DNA of 64,000 nt from an uncultured Massilia sp. (GTDB taxonomy: Bacteria > Pseudomonadota > Gammaproteobacteria > Burkholderiales > Burkholderiaceae_D). The DNA is taken from NCBI GenBank assembly GCA_913778765.1, contig CAJYXO010000264.1:1-64000 (forward strand). The letters are read 5' to 3'. Made by a program: the position numbers and the translations under genes. A model generated the notes under the pieces. The model made no database searches. It was not told where the DNA came from and saw only the letters and a program-made list of their open reading frames with translations. Positions 1 to 11,131 of this stretch are shown one piece after another (position 1 is the first letter of the stretch; each line of letters opens with the position of its first letter).

Positions 1-729
<729 letters not shown>

Positions 730-740
730 TTAGATAGAAC

Positions 741-3092
<2,352 letters not shown>

Positions 3093-3097
3093 ATATT

Positions 3098-3182
3098 GTC
3101 ATCCCCGCGCAGGCGGGGATCCAAGTTTTCCGCGCTAACGACACGCATGCAAAACTTGGGTTCCCGCCTCCGCGGGAACGAC
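3098..3182. repeat. Paired-hairpin dispersed repeat, copy 1
   Basis: Two inverted arms (gtcat...ccaag and cttgg...gac) surround a spacer of about 29 bp. Each arm is itself a hairpin of the type TCCCGC-N4-GCGGGA. The copy lies between the convergent genes parC and dsbC, where it could also act as a transcription barrier. A partial extra fragment (cgcgggaacgacg) follows at 3191-3203. The spacer shares gcgctaacga and cgcatgcaaa with copy 2 at 18104-18202. Confidence 0.85.
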
Positions 3183-3208
3183 GTTTAATACGCGGGAACG
3201 ACGCTGTT

Positions 3209-3949
3209 TTACTGCTGCGCGGCCCGCAACCTGGCCTCCAGCGTCGCCACATCGAACCCGCTCCCGCTGCGCGAACCGTCTGCAAAATAAATCGTCGGCG
3301 TGCCCTGCAGGTGCAGCTTCCTCCCCAGCGCCAGCACCTGCTCGTTGGGCGTCGGACAGGCCGCCGGTGCGCCCGGCGCCGCTTTCGATTCCAGCATCCA
3401 GTCCTGCCAGGCCTTGGCGCGGTCGGCGGCGCACCAGATGTTCTTCGACTTCACCGCCGAATCGTCCGACAGGATATTCATCAGGAAGGTGTAGACGGTC
3501 ACGTTGTCGATCCCGCGCAGCGTCTCGTGGAGCTTGCGGCAATACGGGCAATTCGGGTCCTCGAACACCGCCATCACGCGCTGCCCATTCCCCTTGACCG
3601 TCTTGATCGCCAGTTCGAGCGGCAGGTCGGCGAAGCGGATCGCCGCCAGTTCGTCCACGCGTGCGCGTGTGAGGTCCTGCAGCGTTCCCAGGTCCACCAC
3701 CTTCCCCACGAACATGTAGCGGGCGTTGGCATCGGTGTAGAAAATATCGGGGCCGCTGCGCACTTCGTACAGCCCGCCATAGGCGGTCTTGCTGACCGCA
3801 TCGACCTTCACGTTGCTGCCCATGCGCGGCTCCACCAGCTTGTGGACGCGTGCCTCGTCGGCTGTTTCCCCATGCGTCGGGGCCGCCATGGCACCGGCAC
3901 TTGCAGCCAGTGCGGCCAGTGCGGCCAGCGTCGTCGTCAGCCTCTTCAT
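3209..3949 (-). CDS. dsbC: Thiol:disulfide interchange protein DsbC
   Basis: Periplasmic disulfide isomerase that corrects wrongly paired cysteines in exported proteins. The 246-residue protein has a signal peptide (MKRLTTTLAALAALAAS, cleavage near residue 22), an N-terminal dimerisation domain (about 25-100) and a thioredoxin fold with the active site Cys134-Pro-Tyr-Cys137. The cis-proline loop GTPTIYF is also present. The start is supported by AGGAGAG upstream. It is the third gene of a minus-strand set: an NTF2-like protein, then a lipase-chaperone-like protein, then dsbC, with gaps of 4 and 19 bp. This suggests folding help for an exported disulfide protein. Confidence 0.93.
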   Translation of the reverse strand: MKRLTTTLAALAALAASAGAMAAPTHGETADEARVHKLVEPRMGSNVKVDAVSKTAYGGLYEVRSGPDIFYTDANARYMFVGKVVDLGTLQDLTRARVDELAAIRFADLPLELAIKTVKGNGQRVMAVFEDPNCPYCRKLHETLRGIDNVTVYTFLMNILSDDSAVKSKNIWCAADRAKAWQDWMLESKAAPGAPAACPTPNEQVLALGRKLHLQGTPTIYFADGSRSGSGFDVATLEARLRAAQQ

Positions 3950-3968
3950 CGTGTTTGCTCTCCTGGTG

Positions 3969-4736
3969 TCATGATGCCGGGCCGTCCGCCGCCAGCCCCG
4001 CCATCAGCTGGCCGGCGCAGGACTGGGCCCGTTCGTTACGGCTTTGTTCGAGCACCGCGCCATGCAGCCGGCGCGCGCGCAGTTCGTTGGAGTCGACGTC
4101 GTCCGAGCCGGCCGGCGCGCGCATCGTGCGCCAGTCGGCGAACGCCGTCCTGCAGTCTTCGTCCGCGGTCCCGAACCAGGCCTGCGCCACCGGCATGCCG
4201 AGCATGCGCTCGCGCAGCTGCGCACGCTGCTGCTGCCATGCCAGCATCTGCTCGACCTGGGCGGCGCTGAGGCCTGCCGGATCGATCGGCGCCAGGCGCT
4301 GTTGCGCGCGCAGGGCCGCTTCCATCCGCAGGTAGCGCAGGTAAGCGGCGGCCAGGCCCTCGGCCTGGAACAGGGCCTGCGGATTCAGCCGGCTCTTCAG
4401 GTAGGCGCGCAAGGCCTGTTCGCGCGGCTGGCCGGTGTTCAGGTAGGCGTCGAACAGGCGATGCAGGTTGCGATCGGCCAGCAGGCGTCCGTCGGCGCCC
4501 GCCAGCGGCTGCTCTCCCGGCGCCGGCGCCGTGCTGCCGGCGGCCGATGCGGCCGATGCGGCCAGCCTGCCCGGGCCGACCAGGCCATCCCAGGGCGACG
4601 CTGACGCAGCCGGCGCGGCCGCCACCGCGGGCGGGGTGGCGCCGCCGCCCAGGTAGACCACCCCCATCACGCCGGCCGCCGCCGCAAGGGCGCAGGCCAG
4701 GCCGAATCCAAATCGGTTATCCAGCAAAAAAGCCAT
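3969..4736 (-). CDS. Lipase secretion chaperone-like membrane-anchored protein
   Basis: A 255-residue protein starting MAFLLDNRF. One N-terminal membrane segment (about residues 7-27) is followed by an Ala/Pro-rich linker and an alpha-helical region. The stretch DGRLLADRNLHRLFDAYLN resembles the region of LifO/LipB lipase foldases that contains the RxxFDY motif. The Gln/Arg-rich helices and the spacing also fit that family, although the protein is shorter than typical LifO (around 300 or more). A longer in-frame start at 4907 is open but overlaps the upstream gene, so I use 4736, 4 bp after it. No lipase gene is next to it. The assignment rests on motif resemblance only; a family search could move it to an uncharacterised envelope protein. 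Confidence 0.55.
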   Translation of the reverse strand: MAFLLDNRFGFGLACALAAAAGVMGVVYLGGGATPPAVAAAPAASASPWDGLVGPGRLAASAASAAGSTAPAPGEQPLAGADGRLLADRNLHRLFDAYLNTGQPREQALRAYLKSRLNPQALFQAEGLAAAYLRYLRMEAALRAQQRLAPIDPAGLSAAQVEQMLAWQQQRAQLRERMLGMPVAQAWFGTADEDCRTAFADWRTMRAPAGSDDVDSNELRARRLHGAVLEQSRNERAQSCAGQLMAGLAADGPAS

Positions 4737-4740
4737 GGCG

Positions 4741-5262
4741 TCACATCTTCTTGCGCAGCGACTGGGCGCTGGGCGCGACCGCGCCGGGCACCGCCGGCGC
4801 GCCCTCGACCACCGGCGCGGCATAGCGCACCGTGGCTTTCCAGTCGTTGCCGGCGCGCTTCCAGGTGTCGACCACGAAGAAGGTCTGCGGCGCGCGACCG
4901 CCTTCACCGTTCAGCCGCCACAGGAAGCTCACCAGCATCAGGTCGCCGTACTCGTGCACCGCCATCTGGCCCACCGAGGACTCGACGGCCGGCGCCTGCA
5001 GCCATGCGTGTACGGCGTCTTCGCGCGCGGTCGGCACGCCGGGCGCGGCGGCGCTGCGGATCTCGAAGTCGTCGCTGAGGATGCGGCCGAGCGCGGCCGC
5101 GTCATGGCGGCGCAGCGCGTCGTGCCATTCGTTTTCCAGCTTGCTGAAGATGAGGATGTTGCGCGTCGGGACCGGCCCGCCGCGGCCGCTCGCCGCCTGC
5201 TCCACCGCCAGCGCGCTGCCGAACAGGGCGGACAGGCCCAGGAAAATCAGGAATCGTTTCAT
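4741..5262 (-). CDS. Exported NTF2/SnoaL-like (DUF4440-type) protein
   Basis: A 173-residue protein with a clear signal peptide (MKRFLIFLGLSALFGSALA). The mature part has the cone-fold pattern of SnoaL/DUF4440 proteins: a helix ENEWHDALRRHDAAALGRIL, then DDFEIRS, then beta strands ending in TWKRAGNDWKATVRY. Such proteins bind small ligands or act as small enzymes, but the sequence does not indicate a substrate. An in-frame ATG two codons upstream (5268) is an alternative start; I chose 5262 because it puts the Lys-Arg directly at the N terminus of the signal peptide. It is the first gene of the probable operon with the lipase-chaperone-like gene and dsbC. Confidence 0.65.
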   Translation of the reverse strand: MKRFLIFLGLSALFGSALAVEQAASGRGGPVPTRNILIFSKLENEWHDALRRHDAAALGRILSDDFEIRSAAAPGVPTAREDAVHAWLQAPAVESSVGQMAVHEYGDLMLVSFLWRLNGEGGRAPQTFFVVDTWKRAGNDWKATVRYAAPVVEGAPAVPGAVAPSAQSLRKKM

Positions 5263-5344
5263 AAGCATCGAACAGGAAATGGGAAAAGGTGGCGGCCGAA
5301 GCCGCCACACTGACATCTAGCTCAGGATACCGTCAGCCGGAGGC

Positions 5345-6283
5345 TCAGGGATACGTCGACACGCATTTCTGCGTGGAGGCGATCAGCCAGTTCTGCTGGA
5401 TCAGGTACTTCATCGTGCCGAAGGTCTGGTTGTACTTGGCGCCGTTCGAAGCGGTCGAGGTCGTGCCCCAGGTCCAGGCGCACTTGTCGGCGTTTTCCTT
5501 GCCGTCGAAGCTGGAGTACCAGGCATTCAGGTTCGGATCGGTGACGGCTTCTTCCAGTTCGTGGGCCAGCACGCTGGCGGCGCCGTCCGCACCCGGGGTG
5601 CCGTTCGGGCTCGGGCTGGTCGCGCCGCAGGCCGAGGCGCACTGGGTTTCGGCATTGCCGACGAAGGCGTACTTGATGTCCTTGCCGCTGATGGTGGTGT
5701 GGTCATGCCAGCCGCAGTACTGGGTGCAGAAGCCCGAGGTCGCGGTGGTGGCCTTGTCGGTCAGCACGACATACACGCCGTTCGCATCCGCCGGCAGACG
5801 GCCCGACGTGATGGCGCTGGAAACGATCGACGCGATGTTGGCATCGGTCAGGCGGGTGCCCAGGGTGCCGCTGTCGGTGGTGCTGCCGGCCAGGGTCACG
5901 CTGTTCTGCACGTGGACGTTCGAGCCGTTGTAATAGGTCGTGTTGATGTTGAAGTAGGGCGAACCGCCGATGTGCTGGCCGAGATTGGTCAGCACGTTCT
6001 TGGAGGCGGTGTCCCACTGCGCGCCGTACCAGATGTAGTACATGTTGGTCGGCGCCACCATCACCGGACCGCCGTGGTAGGTCAGGTTCGAGGTGGAGGC
6101 GCTGCGCCCCGCGCCGCCGGCCTGGCCTTTCGACGCCTCGGTGGCGACGTTGTCCAGCTCACCCCAGCCCTTGCCGGTCGGCTTGAAATGGGAGTTCGGC
6201 GTTTCCTTGACGGTTTGCGCCTGGGCGGCGAAAGCACATGCGAGACCTGCTGCGAGCAGGCCGAGTTTGCGGCTGAGTTCCAT
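5345..6283 (-). CDS. Secreted EXORDIUM/phosphate-induced-protein-1 (Phi_1)-like protein
   Basis: A 312-residue protein with a signal peptide (first 22 residues, ending AQA). The mature chain contains LTYHGGPVMVAPTNMYYIWY, then GVYVVLTDKAT...GFCTQYCGWHDH, and a late block AHELEEAVTDP. The first two match the plan of plant EXORDIUM / Phi_1 proteins, in which YHGGPV and a GFC..CG(F/W)H cysteine block are conserved. The HELEE block occupies the region where plant members have a TNP-containing motif. At least six cysteines suggest disulfides, relevant because dsbC is nearby in the same orientation. Function in bacteria is not established; extracellular binding or processing is a guess. Confidence 0.7.
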   Translation of the reverse strand: MELSRKLGLLAAGLACAFAAQAQTVKETPNSHFKPTGKGWGELDNVATEASKGQAGGAGRSASTSNLTYHGGPVMVAPTNMYYIWYGAQWDTASKNVLTNLGQHIGGSPYFNINTTYYNGSNVHVQNSVTLAGSTTDSGTLGTRLTDANIASIVSSAITSGRLPADANGVYVVLTDKATTATSGFCTQYCGWHDHTTISGKDIKYAFVGNAETQCASACGATSPSPNGTPGADGAASVLAHELEEAVTDPNLNAWYSSFDGKENADKCAWTWGTTSTASNGAKYNQTFGTMKYLIQQNWLIASTQKCVSTYP

Positions 6284-6771
6284 TTTTTTTCCGTTTCGAT
6301 CGTTATTGAAATAATGTCGTCCCGAACCGGGACGTTCCCGTTATCTCCGGCAAGGACTTGTGATCCAGACGCGGAGGTTTATCCAAACGCAGGACGCAGG
6401 ACGCCCTGGCGCTCGAATGCCATGCATGCCGCCTGCGCGATCTCGCAAGCGGTATGAAATCAATGACTACGTGGTGATGACGAAGAGGGAGCTAGCGCAG
6501 CGGCAAGGGAACCTGCGCGGGGAGCATGCGGGAGGAGGATGTGAAAAGCGGCGAACGGTGAAGCCAAGCTGTGGAACACGACATTGAGACGCCTCCTGTT
6601 GAGCTGCCATACCTACCGAAAAATCCAGTATAGGCTTTAAATGTCGAGCTTGTTAAAACTTCACATTTCCTTGACAAAATAATGAAAAAAACCACAGTCT
6701 TTTGAAACATTGATCGATATGAATGAGCAATCGCAACAGATCTCTACTTTTAACTTGAGGAAATGTGAAAC
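6284..6771. other. Gene-free stretch
   Basis: No convincing gene. The part from about 6600 to 6760 is clearly AT-richer than the surroundings. The part next to 6283 should hold the promoter and leader of the Phi_1-like gene; a short perfect hairpin (gtcccg-aac-cgggac, 6319-6333) lies in that leader. Small open frames on both strands here have no ribosome site and no recognisable protein. Confidence 0.5.
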
Positions 6772-6800
6772 GCAAACGGACCCACTAAGGGTCCGTTTGC
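6772..6800. terminator. Perfect 12-bp hairpin, probable terminator
   Basis: gcaaacggaccc and its exact complement gggtccgtttgc flank the 5-base loop actaa. It lies about 50 bp beyond the stop of the Ala/Lys-rich gene (6849), so it probably ends that transcript. The U-tract is weak on both strands, so termination may not be of the simple intrinsic type. Confidence 0.55.
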
Positions 6801-6848
6801 ACTGGATCATGGCGGCCACCGTAGCGGCACGCCAATTTCGATCCTGAA

Positions 6849-7460
6849 TTACTTCGCAGCGTCCTTGTGCGCCTCGGCCACAGCCTTGGCAGTCTTCTCG
6901 GCCGCCTTGTTCTGCGCCTTGGCCTTGTCGGCATTGGCATCCACGATCTTCTTCTGGGCCTTTTCGTCGGCCTTGATCATGGTCTCGTGGGCGTCGGCAT
7001 TCGCTTCGGCGATTTTCTTCTCGGCCTTGGCCGATGCCTTGGCCTTGTCTTCCGGATCGGCCTTCATCACTTTTTCGTTGGCGTCGGCGATCTTCTTGTC
7101 GGCCTTGTGCTGGGCCTTGGCTTTCTTCTCGTTGGCCTTTGCAGTTGCCTTCGAGATCTTCTCGTCCTGCTTGGCGACTTCCTTGGCTTCCTTCTCGTTG
7201 GCCTTGGCGATGTCCTTGTCGGCGCTGGCGTTGCCGGTCGAGGCGGCGGTCTGGCCAGCCATGCCCGAGGTGCCGGTGGCGTCGGTGCCGACCACGGTGG
7301 TGCCGGCGGCCGGGGTGACGGCGGTGCCGGTGGCCGGGGTCATGCCGGTGGCGGTGCTGGTGGCCGGGACGCCGGTCGAGGTGGTGCTCTGGGCTTGGGT
7401 CTGGGCATACACCGAGGTAGCGAACAGGCCGGCGATCAGGGTAGCGAGCAGTTTATTCAT
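6849..7460 (-). CDS. Secreted Ala/Lys/Glu-rich coiled-coil protein
   Basis: 203 residues. The start at 7460 has AGGAGAAC upstream and gives a signal peptide (MNKLLATLIAGLFATSVYAQ). Next comes a Thr/Ala/Gly-rich stretch (about 20-80) and then a long helical part made of degenerate repeats of the type KANEKxAKAxxKADKKIADA, predicted to form a coiled coil. Such proteins are often named 'TolA-like' because of composition; I see no TolA C-terminal domain. The next gene upstream (7635-8222) begins with a closely related signal peptide. Function unknown; a periplasmic structural or envelope role is an inference. Confidence 0.65.
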   Translation of the reverse strand: MNKLLATLIAGLFATSVYAQTQAQSTTSTGVPATSTATGMTPATGTAVTPAAGTTVVGTDATGTSGMAGQTAASTGNASADKDIAKANEKEAKEVAKQDEKISKATAKANEKKAKAQHKADKKIADANEKVMKADPEDKAKASAKAEKKIAEANADAHETMIKADEKAQKKIVDANADKAKAQNKAAEKTAKAVAEAHKDAAK

Positions 7461-7634
7461 GGTAGTTCTCCTATTCCGTATATGGTGGAACGACGCGGGG
7501 TGCGTCAATCACTTTTTATTAATGTCGAGTTGCCAGAATAGGCCCTTGGGCTGTATTGACTCTGTTCGCCAGCGCACGCAGCCCAAGGATGGCTTGTTAA
7601 AGTTGTGACAAAACTTTTCAGCGGCTTTTGCGGC

Positions 7635-8222
7635 TCAGCGGTTTTCGGTGTCGCCGCCAGCCGCGCGATTGGCTGCCTTGCGATCCGATTTTTCCTTGGC
7701 TTCCGCATATTTTTCGATACCGGCCTCTTTCGACTGTTCGGTCTTCAGGCGCGAGCCCGGCGGCGTTTTCACCCGCTTCGTGTTCGACTTGCGCACTTCC
7801 AGCTCGGCCTTGGTGCCGGCCTTGCCGCGGCCGCCGGTCGCCTTCGCGTCCTTCGCCGTGCTGTTCGGGGCGGTGGTGTTGGTGGCCTGGGCATTGACGT
7901 TGTCCGACTTTTGCGGATCGACGCCGACCACGGCGGTGCTCTTGCCGGTCACCTGGCCGGCCGCATTCACGCCCGCTGCCTGCAGGCCGGTGGCGCCATG
8001 CGCGCTGCCGGTGGTGGCAGTGCCGTCGGTGTGCAGGCCGGTGCCGGACACGCCGGCCGCAGTCGCGTTATGACCCGACACGGCCTGGCCGATCGGCGCC
8101 GTGTTGGCGCTGCTGCCGGCCTGTTCGCGCGGCTGCGGCTTGGCCTGGGACTGGGTGCCGGTCTGGGCCTGGGCGGTTGCCGCCAGCAGGCCGCCGATGA
8201 GAATGGCGAGGAGTTTGTGCAT
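7635..8222 (-). CDS. Secreted low-complexity protein, unknown function
   Basis: 195 residues starting MHKLLAILIGGLLAATAQAQ, a signal peptide very close to that of the neighbour at 6849-7460. The middle is rich in Ala, Thr, Gly and Asn, with recurring ATG and AxG motifs. The C-terminal third is strongly charged (for example EVRKSNTKRVKTPPGSRLK). The frame stays open upstream to 8693, but that region overlaps the M64 peptidase gene and lacks a signal peptide. It is probably a distant paralog of the neighbour. I recognise no domain. Confidence 0.55.
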   Translation of the reverse strand: MHKLLAILIGGLLAATAQAQTGTQSQAKPQPREQAGSSANTAPIGQAVSGHNATAAGVSGTGLHTDGTATTGSAHGATGLQAAGVNAAGQVTGKSTAVVGVDPQKSDNVNAQATNTTAPNSTAKDAKATGGRGKAGTKAELEVRKSNTKRVKTPPGSRLKTEQSKEAGIEKYAEAKEKSDRKAANRAAGGDTENR

Positions 8223-8293
8223 GATGGTTCCCGTTGCTTGAAATAAGCATCGAGCATAGGAGCCGGCGCTCCCGCCATCTGTTCGGCAACGCA

Positions 8294-9724
8294 CTATTTC
8301 GACGGGTGCGCGTACAAGTCGATGATCTCCGTGATCCCGTCCTGGCACACCGGGCAGAACTGCTCGCTGCGGTCGAACATGATGCACTGCATGGCCGGAC
8401 GGTAGTAGCCGCTGGCCTCGTAGTTCGCGCCCTCGAAGGCGCCGATCGCCGTGCGGTAGGGAGCCTTGGAGAACAGCTCTTTCGTGTGCACCAGGTCTTC
8501 GCGGAACAGCGCGCTCATCTCCGCTTCCGGACGATTCGCCGCCCGCAGCGCCGCGCGCCGCTTCTGGTAGTCGCGCGAATACGCTTCGTACTCGGCCTTC
8601 GGCCACGGCGTCGGCAGCGGCGTGCCGGCCTGCACATGCTTCTTCCATTTCAGCCTGGATGGATCGCGCAGCGCGGTCGCGTTCGGCTCCCACGGCTCCA
8701 TGCGCGCGCCGCTCGACTGGTAGGCCACCGGCGAGGTGTAGTACTCGTCGGCCAGGCCGGCGAAATGGTGGCCGAACTCGTGCACGAACAGGTAATTGGC
8801 CCAGTCGTTGCTGGCCGCGGCCGTACTGAACTGGCCGAAGATCCCGCCGCCGCCATAGGTGTCGTTGTTGACCAGGATCTCGATGAATTCATAGGGCGCG
8901 TACTGGGCGATGTCGCGCAGCGCGCGATTGTCCAGCGTCAGCACGTAACGCTCGCTGCCGAAGATGTCGTAGCGGGTGCCCAGTGCGGAGGCATGGTGCA
9001 CGCCGGTCGAAGGCCGGGTGATGCCCGATTCCTGGGTCGGCACCGCCATCGCCCACACATTGAAATCGCCGGCGCGCTCCTTGAACGGCGACACCTCGAA
9101 CAAATGCTTCGACAAACGGCGCGCATCCGCTTCGAACTTCGCCATGTCCTTCCGGGTATAGCCGTCGCCGAGGATCAGCAGGTCGACCTTCTGCGGCGAC
9201 GGTCCGCTGACCTTGACCGGGATCGGCGTGGCAAGGGCCGGCGGCTGGCTGCGCACGACTTCCTGGGCATCGGTGTCGACCTCGACGCTCCAGGCCACCG
9301 AGAACTGGTTGCGCTCGTCGCGCTTCAGGATGCGCACGGCGACCTTCCGGTCCGGCTTCGGAAAGCGCACCGATTCGTGGAAACCGCGGCTCAGCTTGTT
9401 CGCTTCCTCGGTGGTCTTCCACTCGCCGAACACGGTCGAGAAGTCGCGCGAGTACAGCAGGTCGCCGGTCTTCGCATCCGCCACTTCCAGGCGGTTGTTG
9501 CCGCGGTTGGTGTCGTCGAAAGGCTGGGACATATCGCCGGGCCAAGGCAGCGGTTCGATCAGCACGCGTTCGATGGCGTACTGCTCGGAGAGGGCGTTGC
9601 CGCTGTGGGTGTAGTCGAGGCGGACGGTGGCGGGCTGCTGGATGCCGGCGGCGCCGGCGCCGGCATCGATCAGGCAGGTGGCGGCCAGCAGTGCGGACAG
9701 CAGGCGTTTCGAGACGAGGGACAT
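8294..9724 (-). CDS. Secreted M64-family (IgA peptidase-type) metallopeptidase
   Basis: 476 residues from 9724 (AAGGAAG upstream), with a signal peptide of about 25 residues. The catalytic motif is HEFGHHFAGLADEY: two zinc-binding His, the catalytic Glu and the downstream acidic ligand region that define peptidase family M64. Ahead of it are DLLILGDGYT, typical of these enzymes, and an N-terminal beta domain (about 40-180). A cysteine pair CPVCQDG lies near the C terminus. Despite the family name, the substrate in an environmental bacterium is unlikely to be IgA. It sits next to another exported peptidase-fold gene (9806-11056), suggesting a role in use of extracellular polypeptides. Confidence 0.88.
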   Translation of the reverse strand: MSLVSKRLLSALLAATCLIDAGAGAAGIQQPATVRLDYTHSGNALSEQYAIERVLIEPLPWPGDMSQPFDDTNRGNNRLEVADAKTGDLLYSRDFSTVFGEWKTTEEANKLSRGFHESVRFPKPDRKVAVRILKRDERNQFSVAWSVEVDTDAQEVVRSQPPALATPIPVKVSGPSPQKVDLLILGDGYTRKDMAKFEADARRLSKHLFEVSPFKERAGDFNVWAMAVPTQESGITRPSTGVHHASALGTRYDIFGSERYVLTLDNRALRDIAQYAPYEFIEILVNNDTYGGGGIFGQFSTAAASNDWANYLFVHEFGHHFAGLADEYYTSPVAYQSSGARMEPWEPNATALRDPSRLKWKKHVQAGTPLPTPWPKAEYEAYSRDYQKRRAALRAANRPEAEMSALFREDLVHTKELFSKAPYRTAIGAFEGANYEASGYYRPAMQCIMFDRSEQFCPVCQDGITEIIDLYAHPSK

Positions 9725-9805
9725 GGTCTTCCTTGCGGCTGAGAATCGTCGCATTGTAATCCTGGCCACTATCGGCCTGTCATTTTCCGCAGGGTGGATC
9801 GGCGC

Positions 9806-11056
9806 TCAGGGCTGCGTGTACTGGTAGATCGGCCGCCGAATCAGGATCGGCCGGATGTCGAGGCGCAGGTTGAATATCGAATAGGCATCGGTCGAGGCAG
9901 ACGAGTAGCCGACGCTGTCGCCGGCGCGGGTAAAGCGGAACTCGAAGCCGAGGTCGGGCTGCACGCCGTTCGGGCTGCCGAGGGTGATGCCGATGGCTTC
10001 CGGCTGGTCGCTGTCGATCAGCTTGCTCATCAGGTCGACGACGGTGCTGTTGCCGAGGATGTCGGCGGTGAACAGCGGCTCGCGGTAATACGGCCGCGAC
10101 GGGTCCAGCTTGCCGTCGGCCTTGTCTTCGGACGGCGTGAATTCGTGGGTGAGGATGTTGAAGCGGTCGCCGTTGTCGAGGTAGCTGACGCGCACGTTGC
10201 TGACGTTGAAGGCCCCTTCGCGCGCGCTGGCGCCGGCCAGGTCGAGCACCAGCGCGCCCTTGTAGCCGATGACTTCGACGTCGCGGTTGGGCAGCACCAC
10301 CATCGCCGTGTCCTCGTCGATGCCCAGGCCCAGCTTGTAGCCCTTGGCCAGCATGGCCGGCAGCATGCGCGCGAAACGGCCGCGCACCAGCAGGTGCTGG
10401 TCGACGAAGACGTCCTCGCCGATGAAGCCGAGGCCGTTGGTGATTTCCTTGCCGTCTTCGACGCCCAGCTTGAGCGTGGCCAGCACCGTGCGCGGACGGC
10501 CGAACATGGTGCTGCTCATGATGGCGGCGCCGGCGCTGGTGCCGGCGATCACGCCGCCGCGCCGGTACATGTCCCACAGCGCATCGAGCACGCGGGTGTT
10601 GCTGCCGTCCTCGTGGCGCAGGGCGCTGGTGATGCGGCTCTGGTCGCCGCCGGCGAAGAAGGCGCCGCCGGCGGTGCGCACCAGCTCGGCCAGCTTGGGA
10701 TCGTCGGCGGCGATGTGGTAATCGCTGCCGGCCAGCTTGACGGCCACCGGCACAAAGAAGGCCTTCGCGCCATAGCTGTTGAGGCGGTCGACCAGGAACT
10801 TGCCGGATTTCTCGGGATAGCCCGAGGCCGAGGCGAACACGGCGATGCGCGCGTCCTTGCCGCCGGCCAGTTGCAGGATCCGTTCCCAGACCGGTGCATT
10901 CCCCGGACGCAGGTTGCCGCCGATGATGACCAGCGAGCCCTTGGGCTGCGCCGCGGCGGCCCCTGAAGCGGCGGCGTTGGCATCCGCGCCCGAGGCAAAC
11001 TGGACACTGGCGAGCGCCAGCAATGCGAGGATGAGGCGCAAGGCGATCCGGAACAT
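9806..11056 (-). CDS. Exported cyanophycinase-like peptidase (family S51)
   Basis: 416 residues from 11056 (GAAGGGAG upstream) with a signal peptide (MFRIALRLILALLALASVQF). The nucleophile elbow GTSAGAAIMSS carries the catalytic Ser of S51 peptidases, and GSLVIIGGNLRPG and FFAGGDQSRI match the cyanophycinase core. Cyanophycinases cut multi-L-arginyl-poly-L-aspartate to beta-Asp-Arg dipeptides. The exported form points to use of external polymer, as known for secreted bacterial cyanophycinases. No cyanophycin synthetase is seen in the window. The C-terminal beta-rich extension (about 300-416) is longer than in the intracellular enzyme. Confidence 0.85.
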   Translation of the reverse strand: MFRIALRLILALLALASVQFASGADANAAASGAAAAQPKGSLVIIGGNLRPGNAPVWERILQLAGGKDARIAVFASASGYPEKSGKFLVDRLNSYGAKAFFVPVAVKLAGSDYHIAADDPKLAELVRTAGGAFFAGGDQSRITSALRHEDGSNTRVLDALWDMYRRGGVIAGTSAGAAIMSSTMFGRPRTVLATLKLGVEDGKEITNGLGFIGEDVFVDQHLLVRGRFARMLPAMLAKGYKLGLGIDEDTAMVVLPNRDVEVIGYKGALVLDLAGASAREGAFNVSNVRVSYLDNGDRFNILTHEFTPSEDKADGKLDPSRPYYREPLFTADILGNSTVVDLMSKLIDSDQPEAIGITLGSPNGVQPDLGFEFRFTRAGDSVGYSSASTDAYSIFNLRLDIRPILIRRPIYQYTQP

Positions 11057-11131
11057 GGCTCCCTTCCCAATCTTGACCAATGGAACAATCCTAAGCCTGA
11101 TTGCAGAGGACCGGCGCCGTGTTGCGCCGAG

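Noticed and set aside
3969-4907. Longer start (4907) for the lipase-chaperone-like gene
   Set aside because: It would overlap the upstream NTF2-like gene by about 170 bp and put an Arg/Ser/Pro-rich stretch before the membrane segment; ATG 4736 fits the operon spacing.
5345-6283. Calling the HELEE motif of the Phi_1-like protein a zinc protease site
   Set aside because: The second His of HExxH is Glu and no third ligand is evident, so I report only the resemblance.
6360-6587. Small plus-strand frame in the gap before the Ala/Lys-rich protein
   Set aside because: No Shine-Dalgarno sequence, basic random-like composition, no similarity that I can recognise.
8234-9742. 502-codon plus-strand frame opposite the M64 peptidase gene
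   Set aside because: The opposite strand carries a signal peptide and an intact HEFGHHFAGLADEY motif; the plus frame has low-complexity composition and no family.
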